In this document: piece after piece, positions 41,116 through 43,970 of the stretch
Position numbering within the stretch: position 1 is the first letter of the stretch
How the letters are laid out: every line of letters begins with the position of its first letter
Source of the DNA: a bacterium
GTDB lineage: Bacteria; Bacillota; Clostridia; Lachnospirales; Lachnospiraceae
Assembly (NCBI GenBank): GCA_023664305.1
Contig: JAMPFT010000025.1
Coordinates: forward strand, 1-43,970
Direction: 5' to 3'
Length of the DNA: 43,970 nucleotides
Notes under the pieces: model-generated
The model's database searches: none
The model's input: the letters and a program-made list of their open reading frames with translations, nothing else
What the model was told of the DNA's origin: nothing
Translations under genes and position numbers: made by a program

Positions 41116-43970
41116 ATGTCAATGGAAAAAAACAGAATACGTCCGGTAGCCGGTTCCAGGGTTATGCGTATGAGTTATGCGAGACAGAAAGAGGTTCTGG
41201 AGATGCCCAATCTGATCGAAGTCCAGAAGGACTCCTATCAGTGGTTCCTTGACGAAGGCCTGAAGGAGGTCTTCGAGGATATCTCTCCCATTGCTGACTA
41301 CAGCGGATCCTTAAGTCTTGAGTTTGTGGACTTTGAACTGTGTAGGGACGATGTGAAGTATTCTATTGAAGAGTGCAAGGAGAGAGATGCTACTTATGCG
41401 GCGCCTTTGACGGTTACGGTTCGTTTGTATAACAAAGAGAAGGAAGAAATCAGCGAACATAAGATTTTTATGGGAGATCTGCCCCTGATGACGGAGACGG
41501 GAACGTTTGTGATCAACGGCGCAGAGCGTGTTATCGTAAGCCAGCTGGTCCGTTCTCCCGGTATTTACTATGCTGTCGGCCATGACAAGATCGGTAAGAA
41601 ATTATTTTCCTGTACCGTGATCCCGAACCGGGGAGCATGGCTTGAGTATGAGACCGATTCCAACGATGTGTTTTATGTGCGCGTAGACAGGACAAGGAAG
41701 GTGCCGGTTACCGTGCTGATCCGTGCGCTGGGCATCGGTACCAACGATGAGATCCGCGAAGTATTCGGAGACGAGCCTAAGATTGAAGCCAGTTTTTCAA
41801 AGGACACTGCTGAAAACTATCAGGAGGGTCTGTTGGAGCTGTACAAAAAGATACGCCCCGGCGAGCCGCTCAGCGTTGAGAGCGCGGAGAGCCTTATTAA
41901 CGCGATGTTTTTTGACCCCCGCAGATATGATTTGGCAAAGGTAGGCAGATACAAATTTAACAAGAAGTTAGCTTTCAGAAACAGAATCAGACATCAGATT
42001 CTGGCGGCGGACGTGGTGGATCCGTCTACGGGTGAAATTATCGCCGGAGCGGGCGATAAGGTAAGCGCCGAGCTGGCTGACACGATTCAGAATGCGGCCG
42101 TGCCGTTTGTATACATTCAGACAGAGGAGAGAAACGTCAAGGTTCTTTCCAATATGATGGTCGATCTGACAAGCTTTGTTGACTGCAATCCCAGGGATTT
42201 CGGTATCCGTGAGCGCGTTTATTATCCTGTGCTGGCGAAAATTCTGGAGGAGTTTGGCGGCGACGCGGAAAAGCTTGCCGACGCGATCAAAAAGAATGTG
42301 CATGAGCTTGTGCCCAAGCATATTACCAAGGAAGATATCATTGCGTCCATCAACTATAATATGCATCTGGAATACGGTCTGGGCAACAGCGACGACATCG
42401 ACCATCTGGGCAACCGGCGTATCCGCGCGGTGGGAGAGCTGCTGCAGAATCAGTACCGCATCGGTCTCTCCAGGATGGAAAGGGTGGTCCGCGAGCGCAT
42501 GACGACTCATGACACGGACGATGTTTCGCCCCAGTCCCTGATCAATATCAAACCGGTGACCTCGGCGGTGAAGGAATTTTTCGGTTCCTCCCAGCTGTCA
42601 CAGTTCATGGATCAGAATAATCCGCTGGGCGAGCTGACCCATAAGAGACGTTTGTCTGCCCTGGGTCCCGGCGGTCTGTCGAGAGACCGGGCAGGTTTTG
42701 AGGTCCGCGACGTACACTATTCGCATTACGGCAGGATGTGTCCCATCGAGACACCGGAGGGTCCTAACATCGGTCTGATCAACTCCCTGGCGAGCTATGC
42801 GAGGATCAATGAGTACGGCTTTGTGGAAGCGCCCTACAGAAAGATCGATAAGTCGAATCCGCAGAACCCTGTGGTTACCGACGAAGTGGTCTATATGACG
42901 GCGGACGAAGAGGACAATTATCATGTGGCCCAGGCAAGCGAACAGCTGGACGCCGAGGGACATTTTGTCCGTACTACCGTGTCCGGCCGCTACCGTGAGG
43001 AGACCTCCGAGTATCCCCGCTCCATGTTCGATTACATGGACGTATCTCCCCGCATGGTCTTTTCCGTGGCGACGGCGCTGATTCCGTTTTTGCAGAACGA
43101 CGACGCCAACCGTGCGCTGATGGGCTCCAACATGCAGCGTCAGGCTGTGCCGCTTCTGACGACGGAGGCGCCCGTGGTGGGCACCGGCATGGAGCCTAAG
43201 GCAGCCGTTGACTCCGGGGTATGCGTGGTGGCAAAGAAGGCCGGAACCGTTGAGTATGTGGCGTCCGATTTGATCAGACTTGCCTATGATGACGGCGAAA
43301 AGGCGGAAGTCCGTCTGACTAAATTTTCGCGAAGCAATCAGTCTAACTGCTATAACCAGAAGCCGATTGTGATGAAGGGCGATCATGTGGAGGAAGGACA
43401 GGTGATTGCGGACGGTCCTTCGACTTCCATGGGCGAGCTGGCGCTGGGGAAAAACCCGCTGATCGGCTTCATGACCTGGGAAGGCTACAACTACGAGGAT
43501 GCGGTTCTGCTCAGTGAAAGACTGGTTCAGGAGGATGTATATACCTCCGTTCATATTGAGGAATACGAGGCCGAGGCCCGGGATACCAAACTGGGGCCGG
43601 AGGAGATTACGCGCGATGTGCCCGGCGTGGGCGACGACGCGCTGAAGGATCTGGACGACAGAGGTATCATCCGGATCGGCGCGGAGGTTCGTGCCGGCGA
43701 TATTCTGGTCGGAAAAGTCACGCCTAAGGGCGAGACGGAGCTGACGGCGGAGGAGAGACTGCTGCGTGCTATCTTCGGCGAGAAGGCGAGAGAGGTTCGT
43801 GATACTTCGCTGAAGGTTCCTCACGGCGAATACGGTATTGTGGTGGACGCCAAGGTGTTTACCAGAGAGAACAGCGACGAGCTGTCTCCCGGCGTGAACA
43901 TGGCGGTCCGGATCTATATTGCGCAGAAGAGAAAGATTTCCGTGGGCGACAAGATGGCAGGACGTCACGG
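41116..43970 (+). CDS. rpoB: RNA polymerase beta subunit (5' part, runs off the window)
   Basis: About 951 codons of the roughly 1200-1290-residue beta subunit are present with no stop before the window ends. [18 protein letters not shown] is the usual N-terminus; [20 protein letters not shown] and [14 protein letters not shown] are diagnostic. The rifampicin region reads [20 protein letters not shown] then [11 protein letters not shown], with the Asp, His and Ser at the common resistance positions all wild type. Either ATG 41116 or ATG 41122 could start; GGGG precedes the first closely. It has its own promoter after rplL. Confidence 0.97.
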   Translation, partial: MSMEKNRIRPVAGSRVMRMSYARQKEVLEMPNLIEVQKDSYQWFLDEGLKEVFEDISPIADYSGSLSLEFVDFELCRDDVKYSIEECKERDATYAAPLTVTVRLYNKEKEEISEHKIFMGDLPLMTETGTFVINGAERVIVSQLVRSPGIYYAVGHDKIGKKLFSCTVIPNRGAWLEYETDSNDVFYVRVDRTRKVPVTVLIRALGIGTNDEIREVFGDEPKIEASFSKDTAENYQEGLLELYKKIRPGEPLSVESAESLINAMFFDPRRYDLAKVGRYKFNKKLAFRNRIRHQILAADVVDPSTGEIIAGAGDKVSAELADTIQNAAVPFVYIQTEERNVKVLSNMMVDLTSFVDCNPRDFGIRERVYYPVLAKILEEFGGDAEKLADAIKKNVHELVPKHITKEDIIASINYNMHLEYGLGNSDDIDHLGNRRIRAVGELLQNQYRIGLSRMERVVRERMTTHDTDDVSPQSLINIKPVTSAVKEFFGSSQLSQFMDQNNPLGELTHKRRLSALGPGGLSRDRAGFEVRDVHYSHYGRMCPIETPEGPNIGLINSLASYARINEYGFVEAPYRKIDKSNPQNPVVTDEVVYMTADEEDNYHVAQASEQLDAEGHFVRTTVSGRYREETSEYPRSMFDYMDVSPRMVFSVATALIPFLQNDDANRALMGSNMQRQAVPLLTTEAPVVGTGMEPKAAVDSGVCVVAKKAGTVEYVASDLIRLAYDDGEKAEVRLTKFSRSNQSNCYNQKPIVMKGDHVEEGQVIADGPSTSMGELALGKNPLIGFMTWEGYNYEDAVLLSERLVQEDVYTSVHIEEYEAEARDTKLGPEEITRDVPGVGDDALKDLDDRGIIRIGAEVRAGDILVGKVTPKGETELTAEERLLRAIFGEKAREVRDTSLKVPHGEYGIVVDAKVFTRENSDELSPGVNMAVRIYIAQKRKISVGDKMAGRH

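Overview
The window looks like chromosomal DNA from a Lachnospiraceae-type clostridium (Bacillota). This rests on recognising gene content and regulatory style, not on any search. The pointers are a tRNA-Met T-box ahead of metG, a short clostridial SRP RNA, a multi-sugar ABC ATPase beside a CdaR-type regulator, a GH94 cellobiose phosphorylase, an L10 leader ahead of rplJL, and strong AGGAGG ribosome binding sites with TTGACA/TATAAT promoters at 17-18 bp spacing.

Layout. (1) 1-5988: an unrecognised protein, a promoter plus T-box leader, two 120-bp palindromic tandem repeats, metG, then an alpha/beta hydrolase, a GNAT acetyltransferase and a YesL/DUF624 membrane protein in one run. (2) 5989-9944: a highly expressed sugar-ABC ATPase with its own terminator, a CdaR-type regulator, and a protein with internal 30-residue repeats whose ribosome binding site lies in a long inverted repeat. 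(3) 9941-11112, minus strand: SRP RNA followed by a PflX-like radical SAM protein. (4) 11205-15635: flavin reductase, PlsC-like acyltransferase with a zinc ribbon, and a large lipoprotein solute-binding protein. (5) 15675-20066: tadA (minus), then malQ, a MATE exporter and rhaM, with minisatellites ahead of malQ and ahead of the exporter. (6) 20073-25166, minus strand: a purine-riboswitch-like leader, a FAD-dependent dehydrogenase, cellobiose phosphorylase and D-lactate-type dehydrogenase. (7) 25192-37096: an accessory and cell-surface region with a second MATE exporter, a GT2 glycosyltransferase, an HNH-DGQHR fusion protein, a membrane-anchored NlpC/P60-like hydrolase, an HTH regulator coupled to glf, an orphan FliD-like protein, and an AlgX-like plus MBOAT O-acetylation pair. 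(8) 37126-43970: the conserved rpmG-secE-nusG-rplK-rplA-rplJ-rplL-rpoB block; rpoB runs off the end.

The genes fit a fermentative, saccharolytic gut or rumen type of life. Cellobiose phosphorylase, MalQ, RhaM, the sugar ABC ATPase and CdaR serve oligosaccharide use; the lactate-type dehydrogenase disposes of reducing power; glf, GT2 and the O-acetylation pair decorate surface glycans. The points most worth a second look are the purine-riboswitch-like leader at 25041-25138, whose terminator overlaps the aptamer and whose J1/2 segment is not canonical; the HNH-DGQHR fusion protein; the sequestered ribosome binding site at 8693-8799; and a run of minisatellites in gene leaders.
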